Of a stretch of DNA of 5,480 bases, positions 1 through 5,272 are shown one piece after another; within the stretch, counting starts at the first letter, position 1; every line of letters begins with the position of its first letter. The DNA lies in NCBI GenBank assembly GCA_947372405.1, contig CANBTO010000376.1:1-5480 (forward strand), in the 5' to 3' direction. The stretch is from Verrucomicrobiaceae bacterium (GTDB lineage: Bacteria; Verrucomicrobiota; Verrucomicrobiae; Verrucomicrobiales; Akkermansiaceae). Under the pieces are notes generated by a model. That model saw nothing but the letters and a program-made list of their open reading frames with translations, made no database searches and was not told the DNA's origin. The position numbers and the translations under genes are program-made.

Positions 1-78
1 GAGAAGACGCCTGCCGCCGCCCACTGGATTGCGAACAAGCGGAGTACAATGGTAACGATGACTGATGCTTTCACGAAA

Positions 79-105
79 GTGTTTCCGTTCTACGTATTGA
101 AACAC
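79..105 (-). terminator. Possible weak terminator hairpin after the cupin gene
   Basis: A perfect 7-bp inverted repeat, GTGTTTC (79-85) and GAAACAC (99-105) with a 13-nt loop, begins 8 nt past the TAG of the minus-strand cupin gene. Read on the minus strand, only three T residues follow the stem and it is AT-rich, so termination would be weak at best. It could be chance. Confidence 0.25.
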
Positions 106-112
106 GCCTGCT

Positions 113-1432
113 CTAGGTCCTAACGGCAACACCGGGTGTTTGGGAATGCGCGTGTTGTGGGAAGTCGAAGGTCAAGACGAGCGGTTCAGTCCCGGTGTTC
201 TCGATTTTGACACCGCCTCTGGCAAGCGCGGCCTGGGTAATGAATCCAATCTCGGGATAGATTTCGCCAAGCTTCATATCCTGGTGATATCGCACTTCGA
301 GTTTTCCAACCCGGCCGCGTCCGCAATTCGTGTGGAACAGCGCGGGGCTCTCCGGGCAGAAATTCGTCCTAGCGCCGGGTGCAATGGTGAGACGGAGAAT
401 GGAGCACTTCTGGTCGCCGAGGATATCACCGTAAACGATCCACTTTGCATCCACTCCGTCGCCGGCGAATGCTTCGGCGGTGATTGCCGGACGCGAATTC
501 TTCAGCACGAAGTCCGGGTCCTGATTCGCTACGAAGTCGAGCGTGTCAACCAGGTATTCCCAGTCTTCGTGCCGGTCCTTCGGATAGTCCTGTTTCCGGC
601 AGGCGTAAAACGCATCGGCTGCTCCGATCCGTCCATCAAGCGTCAGGTCCTCGGCCAGGAAATGCTCGTCCATCGTGACGTGCAACTCGTGCGTGCAAAG
701 ATCCGTCGGTGAGTGCAGCACACCATTCGGCATCACGAAGCCGTTATCAATGTGCATCATCGTGTGCGGCGACAAGTGTCGCACGCCGTTATACGCGCCC
801 TGCCCCCAACGCTTCATGCAGGCAAGGAACTTGTCCTTGGTCACGAACGGGTAAAGGCCCATGGCCGTGGTGTGATAATGCGACGGACTGACTCCAGGAT
901 TGTCGAAAGAATTGATGTCGTAAACTTCCCACTTTGCCCAGTGAAGATGATGGGGAATGGGATTCAGATTGTCGAACTTCTTGGACACAATCGGCCAGGT
1001 GGCCTTGCCGAACAAGGATTTCGAAAAAGCCGTGACTTTCTCTCCGATGACAGCTTCTGGATTGGCCGCAATCAAATCCTGAAGTGAGATGAATTGCCCG
1101 TTCGGCGTGAGGACGTGTGCTTCTCCTTCACGAAATGGTGCCTTTCCCGTGCGGGTATCGACGACTCCGGTCACAATGGGCACGGTGCAGCACATCCAGA
1201 CTTCATCGAGCCCCGTCCCGTTCATGTAGTCCGGGTAGTACGATTTCGCATCCAGGCGAAGGCGCTTTCCCGGCGTGCAAAATGTTCGGCCGGCATAGCG
1301 GTGCAGAAGCTGCAGCACCCCGTCGTTCTGATTGAGGCAGTCATCGAGAATCGAATCCGATCCTCCATCGATTACATCGTGTTTTGGGTACTCGTGTAGT
1401 TTATCCGCGAGAATTGAAGTCGAAGCAGCCAT
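113..1432 (-). CDS. Cupin protein resembling type I mannose-6-phosphate isomerase (439 aa)
   Basis: Probable metal-dependent cytosolic sugar isomerase-like protein of the cupin superfamily; the substrate is unknown. Numbering from the chosen ATG, residues 38-66 (DGVLQLLHRYAGRTFCTPG and on) form a conserved N-terminal block. A His-rich stretch PHHLHW (160-165) followed by E169 resembles the QxH...E metal site of type I phosphomannose isomerases. VLHSPTD (H240) resembles their later His ligand. HELHVTMDEH (248-257) adds possible ligands, and the C-terminal third (330-425) looks like a second cupin barrel. No signal peptide or membrane segment is seen. The frame stays open to a TTG at 1525 and an ATG at 1522, but I chose ATG 1432 because MAASTSILADKLHEYPKHDV is a natural start and the upstream stretch is Pro-rich, G-poor and leader-like. 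No Shine-Dalgarno site precedes any of these starts. The exact function is inferred; the assignment as a cupin is fairly secure. Confidence 0.85.
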   Translation of the reverse strand: MAASTSILADKLHEYPKHDVIDGGSDSILDDCLNQNDGVLQLLHRYAGRTFCTPGKRLRLDAKSYYPDYMNGTGLDEVWMCCTVPIVTGVVDTRTGKAPFREGEAHVLTPNGQFISLQDLIAANPEAVIGEKVTAFSKSLFGKATWPIVSKKFDNLNPIPHHLHWAKWEVYDINSFDNPGVSPSHYHTTAMGLYPFVTKDKFLACMKRWGQGAYNGVRHLSPHTMMHIDNGFVMPNGVLHSPTDLCTHELHVTMDEHFLAEDLTLDGRIGAADAFYACRKQDYPKDRHEDWEYLVDTLDFVANQDPDFVLKNSRPAITAEAFAGDGVDAKWIVYGDILGDQKCSILRLTIAPGARTNFCPESPALFHTNCGRGRVGKLEVRYHQDMKLGEIYPEIGFITQAALARGGVKIENTGTEPLVLTFDFPQHAHSQTPGVAVRT

Positions 1433-1531
1433 GGCGGATGGATTCTGAAGATTGGGTAGTAAGGTGGCAAGAGTGAATGGCCCCGACTCGCGGGGACCCG
1501 TCAAGTCAGGCGAAGGATCCATCAAACGCCG

Positions 1532-1579
1532 GCCGGTCCATGGGTGGGTGGCGGGCCGTGAAGGGGTGGGGCGGCCTTA
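1532..1579 (+). repeat. Short interspersed repeat, copy A
   Basis: Aligned by eye to 2726-2774 in the same orientation, it matches at 40 of 49 columns, with one gap and eight substitutions, seven of them transitions. Shared blocks are GCCGG, CCATGG, TGGCGGG (GGCGGCGGG in copy B), GTGAAGGG and TGGGGC. The hairpin is weaker here than in copy B: GGCC (1531-1534) can pair with GGCC (1554-1557) around a CCA/TGG inner stem. It lies upstream of the cupin start at 1432, just beyond the alternative start at 1525. A minus-strand TAA (1577-1579) aligns exactly with the TGA that ends the TIM-barrel gene in copy B. Confidence 0.6.
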
Positions 1580-2039
1580 CGCTACTGGCGGCCCAGTTAG
1601 CGTATTTCCCCGTGGCTTCCTCACAGCGGCTGGTCCGGTCATCGCTGGACCATTGCGCGGTCATTTCGCCCGCCAGCGGCATCGTGGCGAGGTGGTTCAG
1701 AGCGATCAGGCGATGAACGAGGTCGAGGGAAGTCGTAAGCCCTCCGCCGGTTCGGCGCCAGGGGGCGGAGGCCATGGCCCTCGGCGAGGCCACGAGCAGG
1801 CACAGGGTGATGACATCTTTGGGTTTTCTTGAGGGATTTCGCCGTGCGGACTTTTGCCGCCGGACGTTGGGGAATGGCTTTCGGATTCGCTACCTTCGCC
1901 GTCAATTGGCAAGCTCTTGAGTCCAGATGATCGAGGTAGCAGAGCTCGGAAAACCTCAGTGGTTTGAATCATTTTTTTTCTTGCCTCAATCATAGCTTGC
2001 GCCGAGCCTTCTGGCCATTCGGCTGCCGACAACAAGGAC
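1580..2039. other. Intergenic region without a convincing gene; hairpins and a weak promoter-like motif
   Basis: Several frames are open here by chance in GC-rich DNA, but their translations are rich in Pro, Arg and Ser, lack recognisable domains and contradict each other. A perfect 8-bp inverted repeat, CCTCCGCC (1741-1748) and GGCGGAGG (1764-1771) with a 15-nt loop, is followed by the near-palindrome around GGCCATGGCC. A T-rich patch (1972-1979) lies before the plus-strand secreted-protein gene. TTGAAT (1964-1969) and AATCAT (1988-1993), 18 nt apart, could be a weak -35/-10 pair for that gene, each matching the sigma-70 consensus at 4 of 6 positions. The region could hold a small RNA or an old mobile-repeat remnant; the sequence does not decide. 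Confidence 0.35.
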
Positions 2040-2366
2040 ATGAAAATTCTCAAACTAACCATTCTGACCACCAGTCTAGCGTTATCCTCCGGCCTTCTGG
2101 CAAACGCGGCGGAAAGAATCAATATCGAGGTGATTCTTGGGACCCGGCCTCCGAGCCCCAACGAACGCAACTTGATGAAGATGGAGGAAGAAAAACACCC
2201 CAACCTGGTCAAAGCGATGCATAGCATCGAGCTGGCGATCCGGGATTTGGAAGCCGCTCCGGAGGACTTTGGCGGCAACAAGGTGGAAGCCCTGCAAGAC
2301 TTGAAAAAATCCTTTCACTCCATCCGCAAAGCTCTGTATTTCCGGCTTTTAGCAGATACTCATTGA
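2040..2366 (+). CDS. Small secreted helical protein (108 aa), function unknown
   Basis: Residues 1-23 form a clear Sec signal peptide: K2 and K5, a hydrophobic core to about residue 20, and an ANA cleavage box (21-23). The mature protein is about 85 aa and probably periplasmic. Its body holds two predicted amphipathic helices (about 54-72 and 81-103) with a related pattern, VKAMHSIELAIRDL and VEALQDLKKSFHSI, joined by AAPEDFGGNK. From memory, the pattern HP-L-A-L-A-L-AP-DFGG-A-L recurs in unnamed small exported bacterial proteins; I can assign no function. No Cys, lipobox or catalytic motif is present. The start is fixed by the signal peptide; an AAGGA (2034-2038) sits only 1 nt before ATG, too close for normal Shine-Dalgarno use. 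No same-strand gene adjoins it, and two terminators follow, so it is probably a single-gene transcription unit. Confidence 0.8.
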   Translation: MKILKLTILTTSLALSSGLLANAAERINIEVILGTRPPSPNERNLMKMEEEKHPNLVKAMHSIELAIRDLEAAPEDFGGNKVEALQDLKKSFHSIRKALYFRLLADTH

Positions 2367-2370
2367 TTGA

Positions 2371-2396
2371 GGCAGCGTTTTGCCGCGCCTTTTTTT
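2371..2396 (+). terminator. Intrinsic terminator 1 of the secreted-protein gene
   Basis: Begins 4 nt after the TGA. GGC-A-GCG (2371-2377, A bulged) pairs with CGCGCC (2384-2389) across a TTTTGC loop, followed at once by seven T residues (2390-2396). This is the classical layout for factor-independent termination on the plus strand. Confidence 0.7.
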
Positions 2397-2402
2397 CTTG
2401 CG

Positions 2403-2435
2403 AGCCCCCGCCCATACTGCTGGCGGGGGCTTTTT
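2403..2435 (+). terminator. Intrinsic terminator 2, strong GC stem
   Basis: A perfect 10-bp stem AGCCCCCGCC (2403-2412) and GGCGGGGGCT (2422-2431) with a 9-nt loop runs directly into TTTTT (2431-2435). It lies 36 nt past the stop codon, 6 nt beyond the T tract of the first terminator. On the other strand no T tract follows, so it acts on plus-strand transcription. Confidence 0.85.
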
Positions 2436-2720
2436 GTTGCGATTCTGTAAACGAGAGTTCAGTCCAGACTCATCAGTATTCCATGGGAACCGACATGAGA
2501 TGGCTCCAACTGAATCTTCATGCGTGATGTCGTTGAACTATATAAGCCGCACTCTACAGTGAGACGTTTCAATGAAAGCGAGGAAGATGCTTATCACCCA
2601 ACGCGGAGTGATCCGCGGACGCTGGGGTTGAGAGATGCCCGGCATAACAAATGCTCATCGAATCAGTAGGGTATGATAACTGGACTTCTCTCATGTCCAC
2701 CCAAGCAGCCGCCCGTGTGA
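2436..2720. other. Intergenic region with a compound hairpin and no recognised gene
   Basis: No credible coding frame is seen. The clearest structure is CGCGGA (2602-2607), GTGA loop, TCCGCG (2612-2617), enclosed by CCCA (2597-2600) pairing with TGGG (2623-2626). Short inverted matches also occur: AGTCCAG (2461-2467) with CTGGACT (2680-2686), and GACATGAGA (2492-2500) with TCTCATGTC (2689-2697). The pairs cross rather than nest, so they do not make simple terminal inverted repeats. The stretch looks less GC-rich than the genes around it. It may be a repeat remnant or a structured untranslated region. Confidence 0.35.
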
Positions 2721-2751
2721 AACCCGCCGGCCCATGGATGGGCGGCGGGTT
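2721..2751 (-). terminator. Candidate terminator hairpin downstream of the 333-aa TIM-barrel gene
   Basis: AACCCGCC (2721-2728) pairs perfectly with GGCGGGTT (2744-2751), and GCCCA (2730-2734) with TGGGC (2739-2743), with one bulged G and a TGGA loop: 13 bp in all. It starts 20 nt past the TGA of the minus-strand gene. On that strand the stem leads into TTT and then CACAC, so the T tract is short. It forms the core of repeat copy B. Confidence 0.45.
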
Positions 2752-2774
2752 GGTGAAGGGTTGGGGCAGCCTCA
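2726..2774 (+). repeat. Short interspersed repeat, copy B
   Basis: Partner of 1532-1579 (40 of 49 columns identical). This copy keeps a strong hairpin and overlaps the last codon of the minus-strand TIM-barrel gene: its TGA (2772-2774) is part of the aligned block. With only two copies visible, the true edges of the unit are uncertain; similarity fades on both sides. Confidence 0.6.
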
Positions 2775-3773
2775 GAGCGCCTCGTCGACGGCAACCATCG
2801 CCTTGAGCACCTCGTTCCAGGTGTCGGGGCTTTCGAGGGTCTCGTTGGGGAACATGCAGCCATCCCAGCAGATGTGCTTCATGCCGCGTGAAGCGGCGTC
2901 CTTGAGCCAATAGGTGGAGCACTTGGCGATGTCGAGTTTACCGTTTGGATCGTTTGCCTGGCAGTGGCGGCCGGTCTTGTCGTGGGAACCGGTTCCATGG
3001 ACGGAGCCGTCGTTCTGGGCGACGTGGAAATCAAAGGTCCACGGACGCAGCGCGTCGGTCATGGTCTTGTAGGCGGCCCAGAATTCATCCTGGGAATAAC
3101 CTTCCTTGAGCAGGGCGGCTTCGGGAGCGTTGTAGCCCATCAGATAGAGATAGGTGTGGGCCAGGTCGGCCTGGAAGCCGACGGTTTCGGGCATGCCGGT
3201 CGCTTCGAGGGTGTCGAGCATGGCCTTCCAGGAATGCATGCCGCCCCAGCAGATTTCGCCTTCGGCGGCGAGGCGTTCGCCATGTTGGGCGGCCACCTTG
3301 CCGGCCTCGCGGAAGGTTTCGGCGATCTTCGCGGTGTTGCCCGCAGGATCGGCGGCCCAGTCGCTGACGCCGCCTGCGGAGTCGATGCGGATGAGTCCGT
3401 ATTCGCGGACACCGTGGGATTTCAGGATGTCAGCAACGCGGCAGGCCTTCTCGACGGCGAGCACGAAGTTCTTGCGGTCATCGGTGGTGCCGAAGGCGCT
3501 TCCGCCGACGGTACCGGGCCACACCGGCGCAACCAGCGAGCCGACCTTCAAGCCCTTGGCGGCGATCTGATCGGCCATGGCCTTGATAGTGTCCTCGGAG
3601 GCGTCTGGGTCGGTGTGCGGATGGAAAACGAACAGGTCCACGCCATCGAACTTGCGGCCGTTCACTTCGGCGGCAGTGGTGAGTTCGAGCATGTGCTCAA
3701 GCGAGATAGGAGGATGATCTGTGCCGGGTTCTTTGCCGACGAGACCGGGCCACATTGCGTTGTGTAGTTTCAT
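2772..3773 (-). CDS. TIM-barrel sugar isomerase/epimerase-like protein (333 aa)
   Basis: Probable cytosolic enzyme of the xylose-isomerase-like TIM-barrel superfamily (AP endonuclease 2 type), acting on a sugar or sugar phosphate that cannot be named. Strand-like segments typical of the fold follow in order: [12 protein letters not shown] (42-53), [13 protein letters not shown] (75-87), [11 protein letters not shown] (125-135), [12 protein letters not shown] (169-180), [11 protein letters not shown] (198-208), [12 protein letters not shown] (245-256) and [10 protein letters not shown] (299-308). Likely metal or substrate residues are E173, D203 and H206 of a DxxH motif, H250 and D304. No signal peptide is present, so a cytosolic location is likely. 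The ATG at 3773 is preceded by a 53-nt leader with no G and no Shine-Dalgarno site. It is the last gene of the minus-strand cluster; a 13-bp hairpin follows it. Family level is secure, substrate unknown. Confidence 0.88.
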   Translation of the reverse strand: MKLHNAMWPGLVGKEPGTDHPPISLEHMLELTTAAEVNGRKFDGVDLFVFHPHTDPDASEDTIKAMADQIAAKGLKVGSLVAPVWPGTVGGSAFGTTDDRKNFVLAVEKACRVADILKSHGVREYGLIRIDSAGGVSDWAADPAGNTAKIAETFREAGKVAAQHGERLAAEGEICWGGMHSWKAMLDTLEATGMPETVGFQADLAHTYLYLMGYNAPEAALLKEGYSQDEFWAAYKTMTDALRPWTFDFHVAQNDGSVHGTGSHDKTGRHCQANDPNGKLDIAKCSTYWLKDAASRGMKHICWDGCMFPNETLESPDTWNEVLKAMVAVDEAL

Positions 3774-3826
3774 GGTAAGTTGAGAGTTGAGGGTTGGTAG
3801 TTGATAGGGAAGAGAAGAATTGGTTT
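3774..3826 (-). promoter_or_regulatory. G-free leader with four tandem heptamers upstream of the 333-aa gene
   Basis: On the coding (minus) strand this 53-nt stretch contains no G. Four adjacent 7-nt units, reading towards the ATG, are ATCAACT (3805-3799), ACCAACC (3798-3792), CTCAACT (3791-3785) and CTCAACT (3784-3778). Only 4 nt separate the last unit from the ATG. No Shine-Dalgarno sequence can exist here. An unstructured, pyrimidine- and A-rich leader would suit initiation without a Shine-Dalgarno site, for example via ribosomal protein S1, but that role is inference. Confidence 0.45.
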
Positions 3827-3853
3827 CGAGGTTCTGTGTTTTGAAGTTCGATG

Positions 3854-4051
3854 TTACGCGTTCTTGTAGGCTCCCTTCGCGGGAGCATCGGGATGCAGCT
3901 TGATGCGCAGGCCGGGCTGGAGGAACGAGCGCGGGACCCAGGTGGGTGACAGGCGGAGGAGGCCGCCGGTGTCCTCAAGATGGCCGTCGATCAGGGCCTT
4001 GAGGTTGTTCGAAGAGGTCTTCAGTTCGGCGGTAGTGCGCGGGATGCTCAT
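3854..4051 (-). pseudogene. Truncated cupin-family gene, N-terminal 65 aa only
   Basis: The 65-residue frame reads MSIPRTTAELKTSSNN..., then [19 protein letters not shown] and [10 protein letters not shown], ending [10 protein letters not shown]. From LKALID onward it aligns without gaps to residues 25-64 of the intact cupin protein at 113-1432 (DGVLQLLHRYAGRTFCTPG...), with 11 identities in 40 columns and the RSF/RTF, PG and R-L positions conserved. The full-length protein goes on for about 375 more residues with all the metal-site motifs; none of these appear here in any frame before the next gene starts at 3773. The last ten residues are encoded by a REP-like hairpin and its flank. I chose ATG 4051; a TTG at 4105 is in frame, but the ATG fits better. 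No Shine-Dalgarno site is seen. It lies between two TIM-barrel genes on the same strand. It is most likely a decayed paralogue; a working short protein is possible but unlikely. Confidence 0.6.
3866..3886 (+). repeat. REP-like hairpin with GTAG foot
   Basis: GTAG (3866-3869) is directly followed by a perfect 6-bp stem, GCTCCC (3870-3875) and GGGAGC (3881-3886), with loop TTCGC. A GTAG tetranucleotide at the 5' foot of a hairpin is the hallmark of repetitive extragenic palindromes moved by REP-associated Y1 transposases (RAYT/TnpA-REP). Only one copy is visible here and no transposase gene is in the window, so the class is inferred from layout alone. Confidence 0.4.
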
Positions 4052-4169
4052 GGGTCGTTTCAGGATGTGGATGGATTTGCTAAAAGAGATGCGGTCAAAT
4101 GACAAACATCCAGTTCAATGCCATGATGATTTTTTGTCGGAATCGCCGTGGGTGGGATGGGTAGGTAAA

Positions 4170-5189
4170 TCAGGGTTTGAGGATGCCGCGGGCGGCGAGA
4201 TTGTTGAGGCGGTGGGCGATGTCCGCGAGGCCGTCGGCCATGGTCTCCGTGTAGGTGCGGCCGTCGCGGGTATCCACGCCGTGGCCGGGTTCCAGTTTGC
4301 GGAGCGGTTCAAGGGCTGCGTCCTCGTGATCGAACATCTCGACATAAACGTGCTTGAGCTTGCCGGTCTTCGCCATGGCGGTGAGCAGCACGGGAATCCA
4401 GCCATCATCCGAAGAAAGGCATCCACGCGTGGTCTTGGCAGAGGCATGGAAAACCCCGAGTTCGTTGGCGGCCGCGATCTTCGCGATGAGCGCCTCGTTT
4501 TCCGCGATCGTCAGACCTGAGTCACCGCAGTGGGCGGCATCGACGAGCAGTTTGAAAAACGGTTTACCCAGCGCCTTGTTCGCCGCGCTGATGAACGACC
4601 AACCGCGCTCCAGGCTGGTGAAGGTCTTGAACTCGCCGGGCCGCAGAAACTCGATGTTCCAGCTTTCGACTGAGGAGCCCGCGAGGCCCGCCTCCTCGTA
4701 GGCGCGGAGGTGGAGTTTCACGTTCTGGGCGATGGCCGCCTCGAAATCCGCGCCCTCGCGGCGGGTCTCGTTCGCGCTCATCCATTCCTCGATCGAGGTG
4801 GAGGAAACGTGCTTGGTGCCATGGGCCACGGCGGCCTTGAGGCTTGGGAGGAGCTGCGCGATCACGGCATCCTCATCGGCAGGGTTCATCGGATTGACGC
4901 CGCCGACCATCAGCACGAAGTCCACTTCAAGTCCCAGACCTTTCAGGCCTGCGACAAGAGCGTCGAGTTCTTCCGGATTCGTGCCGGGGAAAATGGAAAC
5001 CTGCACGCAGCCGAACGGAACCCGCGATGTCTCCACCAAGTCCCTGACGCCCGCCACCACCAGGATTTCTCCTGCCGCATTGCGGGGAAACCGGCCGTTT
5101 TCATCAGGCAGCAGCGAGCCGACAAAGCGGAGATGCGTCGGCACGATGCCGAGGTGGACAGAGGATTTCAGAGGGATTTTTTCGTGCAT
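4170..5189 (-). CDS. TIM-barrel sugar isomerase/epimerase-like protein (339 aa)
   Basis: Probable cytosolic metal-dependent enzyme of the xylose-isomerase-like TIM-barrel superfamily. The expected ligand set is clear: E180 in WNIEFLRPGE, D217 and H220 in VDAAHCGDSG (DxxH), H248 in GVFHAS, and E284 in VYVEMFDHED. Earlier strands are VQVSIFPG (62-69), VDFVLMVGGVNP (89-100) and TKHVSSTSIEEW (125-136). It is a full-length, signal-free protein, of a different subfamily from the 333-aa neighbour: no extended identity is evident outside the fold motifs. The ATG at 5189 is the first start that gives the natural N-terminus (MHEKIPLKSSVHLG); no Shine-Dalgarno site precedes it. The ThuA-like gene ends 83 nt upstream on the same strand, so co-transcription is plausible. 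Substrate unknown; related enzymes isomerise or epimerise ketoses, inososes or keto-sugars. Confidence 0.9.
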   Translation of the reverse strand: MHEKIPLKSSVHLGIVPTHLRFVGSLLPDENGRFPRNAAGEILVVAGVRDLVETSRVPFGCVQVSIFPGTNPEELDALVAGLKGLGLEVDFVLMVGGVNPMNPADEDAVIAQLLPSLKAAVAHGTKHVSSTSIEEWMSANETRREGADFEAAIAQNVKLHLRAYEEAGLAGSSVESWNIEFLRPGEFKTFTSLERGWSFISAANKALGKPFFKLLVDAAHCGDSGLTIAENEALIAKIAAANELGVFHASAKTTRGCLSSDDGWIPVLLTAMAKTGKLKHVYVEMFDHEDAALEPLRKLEPGHGVDTRDGRTYTETMADGLADIAHRLNNLAARGILKP

Positions 5190-5218
5190 GCGCGAATCTA
5201 AAAGCGGAACTTCGGGGC

Positions 5219-5248
5219 GTGGAAGATCGAAGTTTTCAAATCTTCCGC
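5219..5248 (-). other. Hairpin in the spacer between the ThuA-like and TIM-barrel genes
   Basis: GGAAGAT (5221-5227) and ATCTTCC (5240-5246) form a perfect 7-bp stem around a 12-nt loop that itself has a GAA/TTC inner match. On the minus strand no T tract follows, so it is not a standard terminator. It could be an operator, an mRNA processing or stability element between two co-transcribed genes, or chance. Confidence 0.3.
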
Positions 5249-5272
5249 AAAGCGGCCGGCATCACGGACATG

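Noticed and set aside
1..123. Plus-strand frame open from the window edge, 40 codons ending TAA at 121-123, as the tail of an upstream gene
   Set aside because: Forty open codons are not rare by chance, the peptide (ending FPFYVLKHACSRS) matches no family I know, and it would overlap the end of the cupin gene. A real gene ending here cannot be excluded without more sequence to the left.
1506..1905. Overlapping minus-strand frames upstream of the cupin gene (95 and 88 codons) and a 126-codon plus-strand frame
   Set aside because: No domain, signal or start context; compositions follow GC-rich DNA. Part of one frame is simply the translation of repeat copy A. A decayed gene remains possible and is noted under findings.
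1706..2281. Minus-strand 191-codon frame
   Set aside because: It runs antisense through the secreted-protein gene, which has a clear signal peptide and terminators; the translation is rich in Pro, Ser and Arg without any domain.
2520..2570. tRNA-like or promoter signal around the TATATAA stretch
   Set aside because: No cloverleaf arms or T-loop sequence can be built, and no well-placed -35 element or downstream gene supports a promoter.
2461..2697. A mobile element (MITE) bounded by AGTCCAG and GACATGAGA inverted matches
   Set aside because: The two pairs of arms cross instead of nesting, they are only 7 and 9 bp, and no target-site duplication is seen.
2964..3767. Plus-strand 267-codon frame
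   Set aside because: It is the antisense shadow of the 333-aa TIM-barrel gene; Gly/Val-rich translation with no family match, and the minus strand carries clear catalytic motifs.
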